Assembly: GCA_947579605.1 (NCBI GenBank)
Contig: OX388307.1
Span: forward strand, 30,729,237-30,793,236
Direction of reading: 5' to 3'
DNA from: Athripsodes cinereus
Taxonomy: Eukaryota; Arthropoda; Insecta; Trichoptera; Leptoceridae
DNA length: 64,000 bases
Positions 10,803-22,800 of the stretch are shown here, piece by piece (within the stretch, counting starts at the first letter, position 1; the number at the start of each line of letters is the position of its first letter). The translations under genes and the position numbers were made by a program. Under the pieces are notes generated by a model that was not told where the DNA came from, did no database searches, and saw only the letters and a program-made list of their open reading frames with translations.

Positions 10803-11596
10803 TACACAACCAAATACGGTTATGGCGACTGAAATATAAGTCACAAAATAATCGGTACACACATTCCAGTCACAGTTTAGATCTCTTACGACGATTTGTG
10901 TCTGTGTGAGGTTTCGTTGTCATGTTAATGAAAAGAAGAGAATATTAAAAATACATTTGACTAATTTTATTTCCAAGAATCCTATGGCAATGACCTATAT
11001 GGCAATGACATATACAAAGAGATATATATTTATAAGTAAAATATTTCTTTTTACTTTGCACATATTATCTGCTGTGTTTTTAGTACACATTATTTGAAGT
11101 AAATCTTTCAGAAAATCATGTAGAAATGTTGCCTAATTTTTTTTTGTAATATATTTTTTCTCTAAGTATATATTGTTATTTTATTGTATTTTTTCCATGT
11201 CAAAGCCTTTTATAACCGTTCATTGTATAAATAAGCAAATAAATAAAGCGAATTCTCTCAGCCAACCAAGTTCATCTTCGTAAAAACTATGTTTAAAAAA
11301 GCAAATATTTTGGAATTAATGGTGTTGAAAAATCTATCTTTTACAGGACACAATCCAAAAACAAAGCAAGGGAAACACATTCTACGGAAAATGTACAGGG
11401 AAAATACTATTGCATATTTAAAATTCCTGATACAAACAGCTTATTACGACACTAAAACCATGATTTGAACTGATTACATTCAATATTTAAAAAATTATAT
11501 CATACAGCCACAAATAGTTCAAATAATGATAATACTGTCATAATGAATGATCACGAAAAAAAAAAACAAAACTTGCACTTAAGCCTCATTGAAATC
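10803..11596. other. AT-rich intergenic DNA
   Basis: No gene or named repeat recognised; short open frames here lack motifs. Confidence 0.4.
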
Positions 11597-12139
11597 GATG
11601 GTATAAAGCACAAAAGACACATGTCCACTCTTTAGGTAAAATGAGTTTATACATGTACAAGATCGTTTGCAACGCCATCTATGTCCTTACTAAATATTAC
11701 CAACAATCTTAATATCATTATTGAAATATTTTATAAAAACCAAATGTCACATGTCCACAAATGCACTTTGTTTTGTGCACAGATGTGACATGTCACATAA
11801 GATATGAAGATTCTAAAAAACAAATGTCCATTTAGGACGGACATGTGTCATCTGTGCACGCATAAACGCATCCCAATAGTCGCCGTGAGCGGCGCTTCCA
11901 TCACACTTCCAAACACATGTCCATGACCATCATCTAAAAATGGTAATTCTTGACATTCTGGTTAAAAATATAATAAAAAATAAGTAATTAATGACATTAC
12001 AAAAGAATAAAGATTATGATTTTCAACACCTTCTGCATTAATTTGAGGCTAGTGAATTAATTGAGAATCTCAAACTTTAAAAACCTGTTTTCTCTTAACT
12101 GTCAAATGTGGACATGTGTCTTTTGTGCTTTATACCATC
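11597..12139. mobile_element. MITE with perfect 32-bp termini and ACATGTCC repeats
   Basis: The left end GATGGTATAAAGCACAAAAG continues into ACACATGTCCAC, and the right end is its exact reverse complement ending ...TATACCATC. Inside, GGACATGTGTC or its complement, or the related GTGACATGTCAC, recurs near 11620, 11745, 11780, 11840, 11910 and 12112, often with TGTGCAC next to it. There is no coding capacity. A shorter relative (381 bp) is at 56246-56626. Clustered subterminal motifs of this kind are usual transposase-binding sites in related elements. Confidence 0.75.
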
Positions 12140-12479
12140 AATATATAATAACAATTTTTACTAAACTAACTGGAAATAAGGCAGTGTCTAAAATCACCAC
12201 GGAGTTATTACAGTGCATAGAAATTTTTCTACCCGAGAATAAAATTTGTTGAAAGCCTAAAAATTTCACAAAGCAAAAAGTGCTATAAGAAAATGTTTTC
12301 TTATACCTGAAATCAATGTAGTAAGATTGCATGCATTATTAACACACTTACACATGCATGGATCAATAAAAACATAAATTTATACACATACACTTAAATA
12401 TTATTTAATTACATATGCAATAATAATCGTGCATGTTTATTTATGTACACAAACAATCAGAACAGAGCACCATTAATCC

Positions 12480-13066
12480 AAATGTTAACTCGGTTAATCG
12501 TTGACAAAAAAGTTAACATAGATACTCATTTATTATTTGAAAATGAAAAGCAAATTATAGTAAAGTATTGCAGTTAATCCGGGAGGTAAAAATATTTCAA
12601 ACATACTCAAAATTGGAAGTTAAAAAACAAAAAAAAAGTTTTCTGCACTCTTTTCAAAAAGGCCAGCACCTGAAGTATGGGCTTTTTGAAAAGAGTACCG
12701 CTGGGGGATATCGCCTAGGAAAAAACAACAGATTTAATTTAAGGATGCTATTTTAAATGAAAGTAGAGTAGAATTCATGTAAGAGTGCCCCGCTCATAGG
12801 TAAATGATTGCTAACACATCCTTCAGTAATGAGTATGCTACACACACCACACAATGCACCAGCCAATCACAGTGATACTACTCGGTTACTTATACAGTCA
12901 AGTGTTCTGTAATACACATTACCTGTGCTGTGTGCGTAGCGGTGCTAGGGCACTTTTAAAAAAATTCAAGTCTAGTCATTACAGTTAATGAGTTTTTAGA
13001 TTAACTTGAAAGCCAACTATAAAAGTTAATTAACTTGTTAATATTTTAATCGTTAACGCCTAGCTT
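12480..13066. repeat. Composite repeat with TTAATCGTTAAC ends and nested hairpins
   Basis: The left end has GTTAACTCGGTTAATCGTTG and the right end has TAATTAACTTGTTAATATTTTAATCGTTAACG. The right-end motif is seen again near 34955-34985. A hairpin with 16-bp arms (ACTCTTTTCAAAAAGG / CTTTTTGAAAAGAGT) lies at 12647-12696. A second foldback with AGTGCCC ends lies at about 12783-12955. Boundaries are approximate. Confidence 0.35.
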
Positions 13067-13450
13067 TGCAATATATGAACCTACAATATATTACACAATA
13101 TATAATATACATTTACATTAAGAAATATTTTAAAGATATTATAATTATATTGATTATTTTATATTTATTTGAAACAAATTGACATCACAGTTTAGTGACC
13201 ATTACCAATTATTATTAATCACATAATTAAATGCTATAATTAACACTGTCCATTATGAACTGTTAAGACCATTTAACTTATGTTTTCCGTCTTTCAAATA
13301 AAGAATGTTTATTTAAAAAAATAAAATGGAATTCTTCTAAAGCTCTAAAGACAATATGCATAACAAGACTGTGCACTTTTTGACGAAATTCAAGAAAAAA
13401 TATCCTTTCCTCTGTCGCAATAAGGTCTATATTTCTATGAAACAGTAAAG

Positions 13451-13598
13451 TGCACCACGTGAGATATTGTTTGACGGTGTCTCTTTCTAACATATTGCCA
13501 GAAGAAATAAAATTGTATAATTATATAGTAAGTATATACATAGTACAATCATGTGTTAGAAAGGGACAGCACTCTAACAATCACTATCTCAGGTGCAC
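13451..13598. repeat. Foldback/MITE-like element, copy 2
   Basis: TGCACCACGTGAGATATTG...GGTGTCTCTTTCTAACAT pairs with CATGTGTTAGAAAGGGACAGC...CTCAGGTGCA. Same family as 12-156 and better preserved. Non-coding. Confidence 0.65.
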
Positions 13599-16079
13599 AG
13601 TCCTGTAATTTATTAATGCCTTTGTATAATTTTCAAAGTGATTAGATCACTTTTTAATATTTAAAAAAATATACAAAGTTTAAAATCAATTTTCATTTCA
13701 AAGTGTTATTTATAGTAAGAATTTTGACCAAAGAATAACTTAAAAAAAAACCATAAAAATTAAGTACATTCTATTCTATGGATATGAAACTTTTCTTATT
13801 CAAATGAAAGTAAATAGAAACTTTTAAAAGAGCTTGTTCATTGATTGAATGATTCCTAAACAGTGATTTTAAAAACAAATATTTTTATTCAACAGTATTG
13901 CAGATGATCTAATGAGATTTCTGTAATTAATTACAGCAAGATAATGAGTTAAACGAGAATCATTTCATCATTGGAGCGGCATTATATTAAATATGGAACG
14001 GACATTAACAATTTTAATAATACTAACAATGATAGTGTCTTGAAGAGAAAAAAGTATTGACGGGGTGATTCCTCAAATATTACCTCATGGGTATAATTTT
14101 CAAATTTGGAATTAGATCTGTAATATTACACTTTGATATTTATTTTTTACAGCAGCAATATTGCAAAACTGACAAAATAGTAAAACAAAGTAATCCAATA
14201 CTACTTAAATACGACATTTTATTATCAAACATCTTATCAACAAATTTATCTGAATTTAGGCACTTTGTGATTAATATTCTTATCATGCACTGACTCACGG
14301 CTCCTAAACATTGTAATAAACATCACAATGATAATCCAAAAGATAATAGCAATAATTATGAGAAATATCAATTCTCTCAATTAAATTATTATGACAAGTT
14401 TTTTTTTCTCGGGATAATCCAATCGGGACTAAACAGTAAATTCAAAGTAGATTAATAGTAAATTGCACAATTTTATGATTCATGAAAAGCTTGACTTTCT
14501 TGTTTAAGAACTTGCAAGATTTCTATTCTATTCTATTCTTTTTAAAGCCATCCACTTGTTTGCGAATGATTTAGTTACAAGATTCCCATGTAAATAATTA
14601 GCTTACAGCTGATTTCATAGGCAATATATTTCAATAAGTTGATACGTTATCTAAGGCTTGGTGCGTCTGTATTAGAACAAATAATAGCCAGTTTCAATAA
14701 TTTATCTATTCATTACTATCGGTTAAAGTCTATTGTTTAAAATATATAATACAATAGATTTTAACTAATAGTGTTAGATAGATATATTACTGGAACCAAT
14801 TGTAAATGTATCTAACTAATGGTTTGTAAATGTAACTACAAATATGCATTATGCAAGAAAACATTTGGTTTTCTATTTCTATTTTCACAATCCCTTAATA
14901 GGAAAGCAGAAATTCTACAATATACCTGTCATCATTGCAGACTGAACAATTAACTAACTACAAGTTGACTAACAACATAACAGTTCATACAAGCTGTCAC
15001 TATTCAACCCAGTTATAATTTACATTAAAAATTATCTCAAGTAACACCTTCATGCGTTATATTTATGACTAAATTGTATAATGTGATATGCCTAAACTAG
15101 ATCTTAATTAATGTAATGCTCGACCGAAATATTAACCCAAAAACTTCGCATAATTTACTGTGAAATCATGTGATGTGTTCAGCTGGAAAATGAAAACTCC
15201 ATTGTAAACAAACCGAAAACGAAAATATCAAGACATTATTAGAAAAATGTTTCGCACTAAACAAACGTAGAATTTTGTAAAGTAGGGATGACAACAGTTC
15301 CAGGAAGAGTGTGTTACTCACCTAAACAAGTAATTTCAATTATTAGAGCAGTGGATCACTTGGTAATCAACTTTCATATAACATAAAAGGTCAATCAAAA
15401 ACTTTGATATATCTTCATCGTCTGCATACATTAAAAGCTAATTACACTCCATTTTCAGTTCCAACAAATTAAAATAATTATATATCGTATAAAATGCACT
15501 TCACATCAAACACAACACACAAATAAGCGCAGAAACACAATTTACAGAATGACAATCGAGTTACTATTTATGACAAATACATCCAAGATGTCCGCCACAT
15601 CCGGAGAGGAGTGACAGAGATAGATAATATAAATGTTGCCATATGTACGTACTAGTGTGGACCACTTCATCTAATCATTTGCTCAAAATATAAACATTTT
15701 AAAAACTATCACTCATTACAACTTTTCATTATGAGTAAACGACGCACTGCCACCTCTTTAATAGAAAGGCACTAGTTTATCATTTGTATTCGGCCATCTT
15801 GATGCAAAAAATAATTCTATGAACATCAAAATTTAAGAGATGAATGTAAATATATGTTATTTTTGCTGTAAAATATGCTGATACGAGTTAAACTTCTTAG
15901 AGGTTTTATTGATCAACTATTAGATAAATAGTTCCAAATGGTTATATTGCTATATTTTGTTAGATACCTAAAGATTTACGTTGAGGAGGTCAATATTTAC
16001 ACAGATTTATGTACTTTTTGCGAAAAATATAGACAGAAGTCAGAAAACTTTTATAATCTGACAACACTAGTACCGTATG
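13599..16079. other. Intergenic DNA, no supported gene
   Basis: AT-rich. A hairpin with about 20-bp arms is at 14716-14771. On the minus strand there is a good donor (TTTAG|gtgagt, near 15315-15325) preceded by a short frame MYADDEDISKFLIDLLCYMK, which stops before the splice site. I could not connect it to other exons. The stretch 15590-15800 could be part of a promoter region. Confidence 0.35.
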
Positions 16080-16714
16080 ACAAATTCAATGTCAAGTGTG
16101 GCAAAATGTGAAATATAAACGAAAATAAAAGTTTTTGTTGCTAATTTTCGTTGTAATTGTTTTGAATATTTCGGAGTACTACATTATTAATAGTTTTACT
16201 TCTTTAAAACAATTATTAATTGAGGAACGATTATTTACCGAATGTTAAGTAATTTAATATATTGCCATTATTCAAAAATATTGTGAATTTGAATTTATTG
16301 TGCAAGTACTCACCAGTAAGTTTTCTTTTCCTTTAGATTGATTGTATTTTATGTTATTTGAACTAAACACACTATTAAAGTCCATTCCGTTTATTGTCTG
16401 ATGCGACGACAAATGGACGCAAACTATTCTGAAGAATTACTAATTCAAGCAGCGTTCAAAAAAGTACAATATTCACCTTAATTCAAGGTAAACCTGAGGC
16501 TGACCATGGTCTTACAGAGGTGTAAACAAATAAAACGGAAATGTAGTTAGTTGTTAGTGTAACTTCCCCGTGATTAAGTTAAAAGATGATAGTTCTTTTG
16601 TCATATTTCAATATAAATAGGATATTCACACCTGTTCATAAATATAAGGAACAAACTTATTTTTTACTCTGTGCAATGTAGGTCAGCTGGAAAATATTTT
16701 CTTTATTTTTTCAG
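16080..16714 (+). promoter_or_regulatory. Probable 5' region and non-coding exon of the Nudix gene
   Basis: The coding ATG at 16715 directly follows an acceptor (tttattttttcag), so the transcript must have an upstream exon. A strong donor, ACTCACCA|gtaag, begins at 16316; a second candidate, CAAG|gtaaac, is near 16487. The transcription start is probably upstream of 16315, in the 16080-16260 interval. This is sequence-based only. Confidence 0.45.
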
Positions 16715-17221
16715 ATGTCTCGTAGAAAACTCTTTACCCTGGTATTTGCCAGAAAAGATTCTCAAGTTCTCTTAGGATATAAGAAGCGAGGATTTGGACA
16801 AGGAAAATGGAATGGATTTGGAGGGAAAGTAGAACTGGGGGAAACACTTCAACAAGCTGCAGTCAGAGAAATGGAAGAGGAATGTGGACTAAAAATTGAA
16901 GAAAAGAATTTGAATCATGTGGGGCATTTGGAATTCTATTTTAAAGACGATCCTGTCATCATGATTGTCAAAGTTTTTACAACTTATAAATTTCAAGGCA
17001 CTGCGACTGAAACAGAAGAAATGAGACCAAAATGGTATAACACTTCTACAATCCCGTATAAAAATATGTGGCCCGATGATGAACAATGGTTTCCGTACAT
17101 GTTGAAAGGAGCTCACTTTGCTGGTAGCTTTTGGTTTCAGGGCCATGAGACAATTTTAAGACAAGAATTAAGAAAGATAACTGAAGATGATCTCATCAAT
17201 ATGCCCGAGACCTGTAATTAA
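16715..17221 (+). CDS. MTH1/NUDT1-type oxidised purine nucleotide hydrolase
   Basis: A 168-residue Nudix hydrolase expected to remove pyrophosphate from oxidised purine nucleoside triphosphates such as 8-oxo-dGTP, cleaning the nucleotide pool in cytosol and mitochondria. The Nudix box GX5EX7REXXEEXG runs from Gly37 (GGKVELGETLQQAAVRE) to Gly58, with Glu52, Glu55 and Glu56 placed to bind metal. Residues that shape the MTH1 nucleotide pocket are also present: Asn33 in KWNGFGGK, and the WPDD motif at 119-122 (Trp117/Asp119/Asp120 of the human enzyme). The C-terminal GxFxFxGH-type strand is kept (GSFWFQGHE). Length is close to that of other family members. The start codon is the first ATG after a splice acceptor and gives family-typical alignment from residue 5 onward. 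The whole coding part is in one exon. It is convergent with Nup85. No defect seen. Confidence 0.95.
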   Translation: MSRRKLFTLVFARKDSQVLLGYKKRGFGQGKWNGFGGKVELGETLQQAAVREMEEECGLKIEEKNLNHVGHLEFYFKDDPVIMIVKVFTTYKFQGTATETEEMRPKWYNTSTIPYKNMWPDDEQWFPYMLKGAHFAGSFWFQGHETILRQELRKITEDDLINMPETCN

Positions 17222-17316
17222 GAAAAATTCTGAACTGTGTACTATTTTAATTAGCAATGATACTTTTAGAGTTCTCCACATAGATAAGATATTTGGAGGT
17301 ACCATCTTAAACTGAA

Positions 17317-17322
17317 AATAAA
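17317..17322 (+). other. Poly(A) signal AATAAA of the Nudix gene
   Basis: AATAAA about 95 bases after the stop codon, the first clear hexamer downstream; a likely 3' end for the Nudix transcript. Confidence 0.5.
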
Positions 17323-18339
17323 ATAATATTGTGACGAACTCCCAAATAAAAAATATATTGCGCAAGTCACAAAGGCTGATTGAATTTATTGTTAGAATAT
17401 AGTCATATTGGAACAGTTCCATATTTTCAAATTTTCGAGTAAAGAATGTTTTCTAGTATTCAAAAAAAAAACAATTGTAAAGTAGTGATAGTTACTTTAT
17501 TATTTTTAGTTTTTAAAATATGACTTTCAAAATAGCGACAATAACTGTTCCAACTGATAATTATTACAAGTATTTTTTATAGCTTTATTTTATAAATGAC
17601 GCAGCTTCAAATAGCAAAGTAAAATTAGGTTGTTCTTTGGATATTCAACAAAATCATAAAATAAATATTCAATTGAATCAGTCAATAGAATTTGACCTTT
17701 TGGTAAGGATTCTTGTTACACAATATTGAAATTTTCCCAACTTTTAACTCCGCAATTGAAGATGATTTTTAAACCTCGCAGCACTGGGAAAAATTTAAAT
17801 GTATGTTCTGAAATTTAAAGATAAATAAGTTTAAAAATTGCATTCTCATATTTCAAATAATTTTCCTAAAAACTCGGGGGTCATTGCATGATAACTTGAG
17901 TTTTATTTTGTTCTAGGTTTAAGAGTTATTTATGTATGTCTAATTATTCAACAATTTTTTAGGACACCATTGCCAAGTTAAAGAGTAATTACATTAGTAT
18001 GAAAATATTGTTTATGTCCTTTGAAAATTGTTAACAGGGTATAGATTCTAACACCTTAGTACAAATTTTATAATGTTTAGACAATAAATTATTATCGTAA
18101 GTTTTTTTGATATTGCTCGTATTTGTTATTAATATGTCCTTTGTACTTTTTGTTTTTATTAAAATGATTTGACAATATATTTTTTTTCTTTCGCCTGTTG
18201 GCCCATCTGCATCCGACTGTAGGCCTCGATATTTGCGCTGCACTTGTTTCTTTATTCCCAAACGTCTTCCAAATGGGCCCATACTCTCTTTGATTACATG
18301 AAAATTTTACGAAAAGACAATTCGCTACCTTAATACAGA
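17323..18339. other. Intergenic DNA between convergent genes
   Basis: AT-rich and mostly featureless. The interval 18190-18285 is GC-richer and reads on the minus strand as a short frame (MGPFGRRLGIKKQVQRKYRG...). It may be a fragment of a retroposed coding sequence but I do not recognise it. Confidence 0.4.
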
Positions 18340-18492
18340 ACTATCGTAAGTAGGAAGATTTGGTTAGTTGGAAGATATCGTGTCCCTGCGATAAACTCAC
18401 CATTGTGCAAAATTATTCGTTTATACCATGTAACCTTATTATTTATATCCAAATATTTTGTACAATAAAGTTTATAATTATTATTATTTAGG
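18340..18492 (+). mobile_element. Family D short retroposon
   Basis: Core TTTGGTTAGTTGGAAGATATC...GCGATAAACTCACC, then a 3' part ending TTGTACAATAAAGTTTATAA and an (ATT)n tail. Related copies or remnants lie near 2215, 24789, 51605, 53158 and 55164. The tail layout (TTGTACAATAAAG then a simple repeat) is typical of short retroposons. Confidence 0.6.
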
Positions 18493-19809
18493 GGTGATTT
18501 TTCAAAGGAGCAGTTTAAAGTTTTGTTTTGTAATAAAAATATCTATAGCAAATTTTGACATGCCTTATTATATACGAATCTAATTACTCTCATTCATTAA
18601 ATTATCGTGTATCTGTTATTATCGTTTCTGAATACTTATCTCAGTTTGATGAAAATTTCAATCCAGGATAGTTATGCATTAAGATAACGAATATTGTTTG
18701 AATCTACAATTCTTGGAATAAAACAATTTTAATTATTCAAATTAATATTAACCTGTCCGTGAGTGAATAAGGAAAAAATAAAAGTGTATGGCAAAGTGAA
18801 TTAATTCAACTTTGACTTTTTGAATATTTTTTCATTGCATGTTATGGAAAATGATCTCTGGAATAAATGTTTATAAGGAACCAACTCTCAAAAATTAATA
18901 ATAACGGAGTTATATAACAAAAACAATTTTGACACGTCATGTCTGTTCCGGTATTGTCAACAATGGGTTCAACATAGGAATATTTATTATTATTAAAAAT
19001 GTTTATTTTTATTTGTTTTTAACAAAAACTTATGTAGGTACTAAAAACTAATTAAATTATCCAGAATTAGTACAAAAGGTAAAAATAACTTCACAAAACA
19101 CTCCATAAAATAACACCCATAGCGCACGAACGCACGCAGCAAAATGGTTTCCAACCGCGAGTGACGGTTATGTATTTCAAGCAGCGGTCATATGACATTT
19201 TGTATAGGGGATAAATAAGGTCTAAACACACCTATTTTTGAATTTTTTCCTTGTGATTGGTAAAGTATATACGACAGATTGGACCAATGATGAAATTGAC
19301 AAATTTGGCGGGAATACCAAAATATTACTGGATCAAAATGCACCGGTGCGTGTGTACTCCAGATCCCATATTTCTTGCACGCACCGGTGCGTTGGTACTC
19401 CTATACAGGTTAATCAAAAGTGAATCGTTCGATTAACATTTGCTAGTAACCGTATTCTTCAAATCTTAATTGTTCCATTTTATAAAAATAATTATTTATC
19501 TTTGGAAGTGGGTTATAGACACAGGTTTATATTATGCCTCATGTTAGTTTTAAACTCCATTATTCCTAAAATATTATGACATCTTCCATCCATAACTCAT
19601 CCAACTGTGGATGAGTTTATAATTCATCTCGTGTTCATTTAACGGTGAATAAATAAAATGGACATTTTTGAGGAGAAAATGAAAGGACAGATATAAAAGG
19701 TATTCCAGCCTCTGCTCGAGAGGAGAGATAGATAAATAATACAACTTACAAAATTTAATTAACAATACTTGAAAAATAAAACAGAATTTAAATTCATTAA
19801 AATGGAAGA
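18493..19809. other. Intergenic DNA downstream of Nup85
   Basis: No gene supported. A 21-bp direct repeat (GCACCGGTGCGT...TACTCC) occurs at 19340 and 19381, 41 bp apart. A TTTAAT (ATTAAA on the minus strand) at 19754-19759 could serve as the Nup85 poly(A) signal. Confidence 0.4.
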
Positions 19810-22800
19810 TTACACATCTTCACCGGGTTGTTCCTCGTCATCGAGTAACATCGTTCTGGCTAGATTTCTCGCCAAAGCCAATCTTAGAAGATCCAGTTTC
19901 TCTCCGAGCTCTTCACTGTTTATCCTCTCTTCCAAACAGTGCATGATTTCGTAAGTGTCATCAGTTCCAAAGACAACTACATCACACTCTAATAGTGGCA
20001 AAGCATCGGTTAGTAATGTTGCCCAGAAACTAAAATAATAATAATAAATCATAAACAACAATAAACAAAACAATCGATAAACAATTTTGTAGTCTCTTTA
20101 AGTTAATGCCTATATTGAGACTACAGTTAAGAGAGAACTTGTATAACATCAGATATAATAATAAAAGCATTAAAAAAGAAACATCATGATAAGCAAATTT
20201 CAACATAGTCGTCAGATATTGATCGCTAATGTGATTGGTTCTACATGTAATTTCAAAATGGAATGGATTTTTCATTCTTTTCTGTAAGTTTTTGAGAGTT
20301 CTACAAAAGACAGATGATTGTATAAGACATAACATCTTCATGTCAGCAATGAGATATGTGACCCATTCTGAATGTCTTATTGTATTTATGGTACGAAGGG
20401 GACGATAGGAGTGTTCATGACAAACGGTGACTTTAATGGCTGCTCCATGAAAGACGTCATGATAGAATAGATAGATTAATGTTATTGGGAACAAATGAAT
20501 ATTATATGTTAATCTCGGAAAATATAAGAATAGATAATACTCACTAATTTGGGGTTATCTTTGATGCTAACAGTGATATCAGTAAACTGGCTGCTTCTTT
20601 GAATTCGCTATTCTTATATAGGCGATGAAACTCACAATATTTAGCTGGAAATAAAAATAATAATCAATCTATGAATGCATTTATTCACTAAAAAATAGAA
20701 ACAGTATTCAAGTAATTAATAAACCAAACATAACATTTTGTAAGATGAATCTTCATTAATATTTTGGCAATTTGTTAATTTCAATCAAATTGATAAATTC
20801 ATCACTGAGACGGAAAATAACACCATATTATATAAAAACAGATTTTTGCAATGATTATTTTTAATTAAGTTCAACTTGTTGACTGATGATTTAAGACAGC
20901 ACTTCAGTTTAACAAAATATTTGAATGAAAACACATATTCATTGATACTAAAGATCAGATAATTAATATTTGAATAATGAAGAACCATCTAGCTCTAGCC
21001 ATGAAAAAAATTATTCCTTATTCACATTCACAATTTTTTCCAAATACACTAGATTTAAAACATACCCAAGAATACAAGCCTATCACTCAGCATCATATCT
21101 GGACCTAATGTTCCGACTAATTCAGTGTTGAACAGCGTCCCCGTCTTGGCATATTCTCTGAGAGCTTCGTCTGCCAGTCTGGCTGCGAGGGGTCCAGCCC
21201 TTCCTCTTAAAGCCCAGCTTAAAGCAGCTTCTCCACGACCTTTTGCTCTCAATATCATGGCCTGACGTTGGCAAATACTTTCAGCTGTAAACAAATAAAA
21301 AAAATTTAAAAGAAAGTATACTAAAAAAATTGCATTGATGAAATCGAATATACTAACTCCACCGGTTTCGCGGACTCCGCGAAACCGGTCGTGCGTTAGT
21401 CTTACTCAACAGTAACACAAAACAAAATAATAATAAATATTTATTTTATTTTATTTGATAATTTAAAATGAAGTGTTACAAAGTAAATGCCGATACAATT
21501 AATGAAAATACTAACTCCATTTTATTGAAAACAAAAACATGTAATAGACATAATTATGATACATCATTTGTGTATAAGAGAAAATAAACATAACAATTTA
21601 ATGAAAACTTCAATAGGTTTTTAATAATTATATAACACGTACGTTATATTTCAAAATCAAATACTAAAGTATGAAAATAGAAGCATCATATTTTTTTAGT
21701 AATGATATGGGGTTGATTAGTTTTTCTGGAACACACACTAACTGCCAGAGAATGTTTCTTGTATAAAATCTTGTTTTTCTAATATATGACATACACCTTT
21801 CCTTAGCACTGGCAATATTTAAACTTCCATTTCAAAATATTGAAGGATTCATTTTAACAGAAATTTTCCGAATCTTTGAATAAAATATTTGAAAAAACAA
21901 TCAAAAACTTACAAATGCTGTGCATATTATATCTTTTGGTCTCGTTGAGAATTTTCATAATCCTCTGTTCAGAACCGAGTGGGAGTCGGGCAGTGAGCAG
22001 TGCTGCCCTGTGAGCACCTTCCCCACTGCCCCTGCCCCAACATTGTGCCAAATAAGAGAGTCCCACCGCCCACAGAGAATGGTGACTTGCAAGGAGTGTG
22101 CCGTAATCTAGTATTAAACTGTCTCGTAGTTGTGACGTTGTGCTGCAAATAAAAAATTATTAAAAATATTACTGAACATCGTCACTGTATGCCAAAAATG
22201 GGTATTGTAACATCATCAATATTTTGACATACCTGGAGTTGACTAATTACTACAATATCATAACAACTTTGTGAAAATTTTATACGTAATTTAATGTAAA
22301 TATAATAATATAAACTGAAATTAATATTTTTTTTTTGTATAATATGGATGTTTTTAATTTAGGTCAAATTTCCATCTGTCACATAAACCATTTTTAATGT
22401 GACATTTAAAAATGTTATAATGTATCGTGACGGTATTAAATAAACACGGAAATAGCATAGCTGGTGGTGTTGTTGCTATAAAAAAATCTCTCAATCATCT
22501 ATTGGTAGTCGGAAGCATGATGGTAGTCTCGAAACTTCAATTGCGAGACCCAGGTTCGATTCAACCCGCAAAGAAACTAAACGAAAAATTATTTGTCAAT
22601 AATTGCATAGACAAAAGAAAAATCAAACCTGGGACCATCTATATGGAAGGCTAGTAACATAGCCACTACACATAGATTAAACAACCTTATAATAAAGTTA
22701 TAAACACATATATGCAGCTAATTCATCTAAATTATTCAGAATCTACTCACTTGGTTTGATGTTCATCGACAATGTTCAAGTTTCCAGAGTGCAGTAATAA

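Noticed and set aside
15300..15480. Possible 5' exon of a minus-strand gene with a good gtgagt donor
   Set aside because: The only frame stops before the donor and no further exons were found to its left; a lone donor is weak evidence.
20030..20494. 154-residue minus-strand frame overlapping Nup85 introns
   Set aside because: It reads through an intron and a family A repeat. The real Nup85 exons on either side have conserved sequence and proper junctions.
22505..22575. Functional tRNA gene
   Set aside because: A B-box-like word is present, but the arms do not form a cloverleaf and there is no terminator run in place; a SINE-head remnant is more likely.
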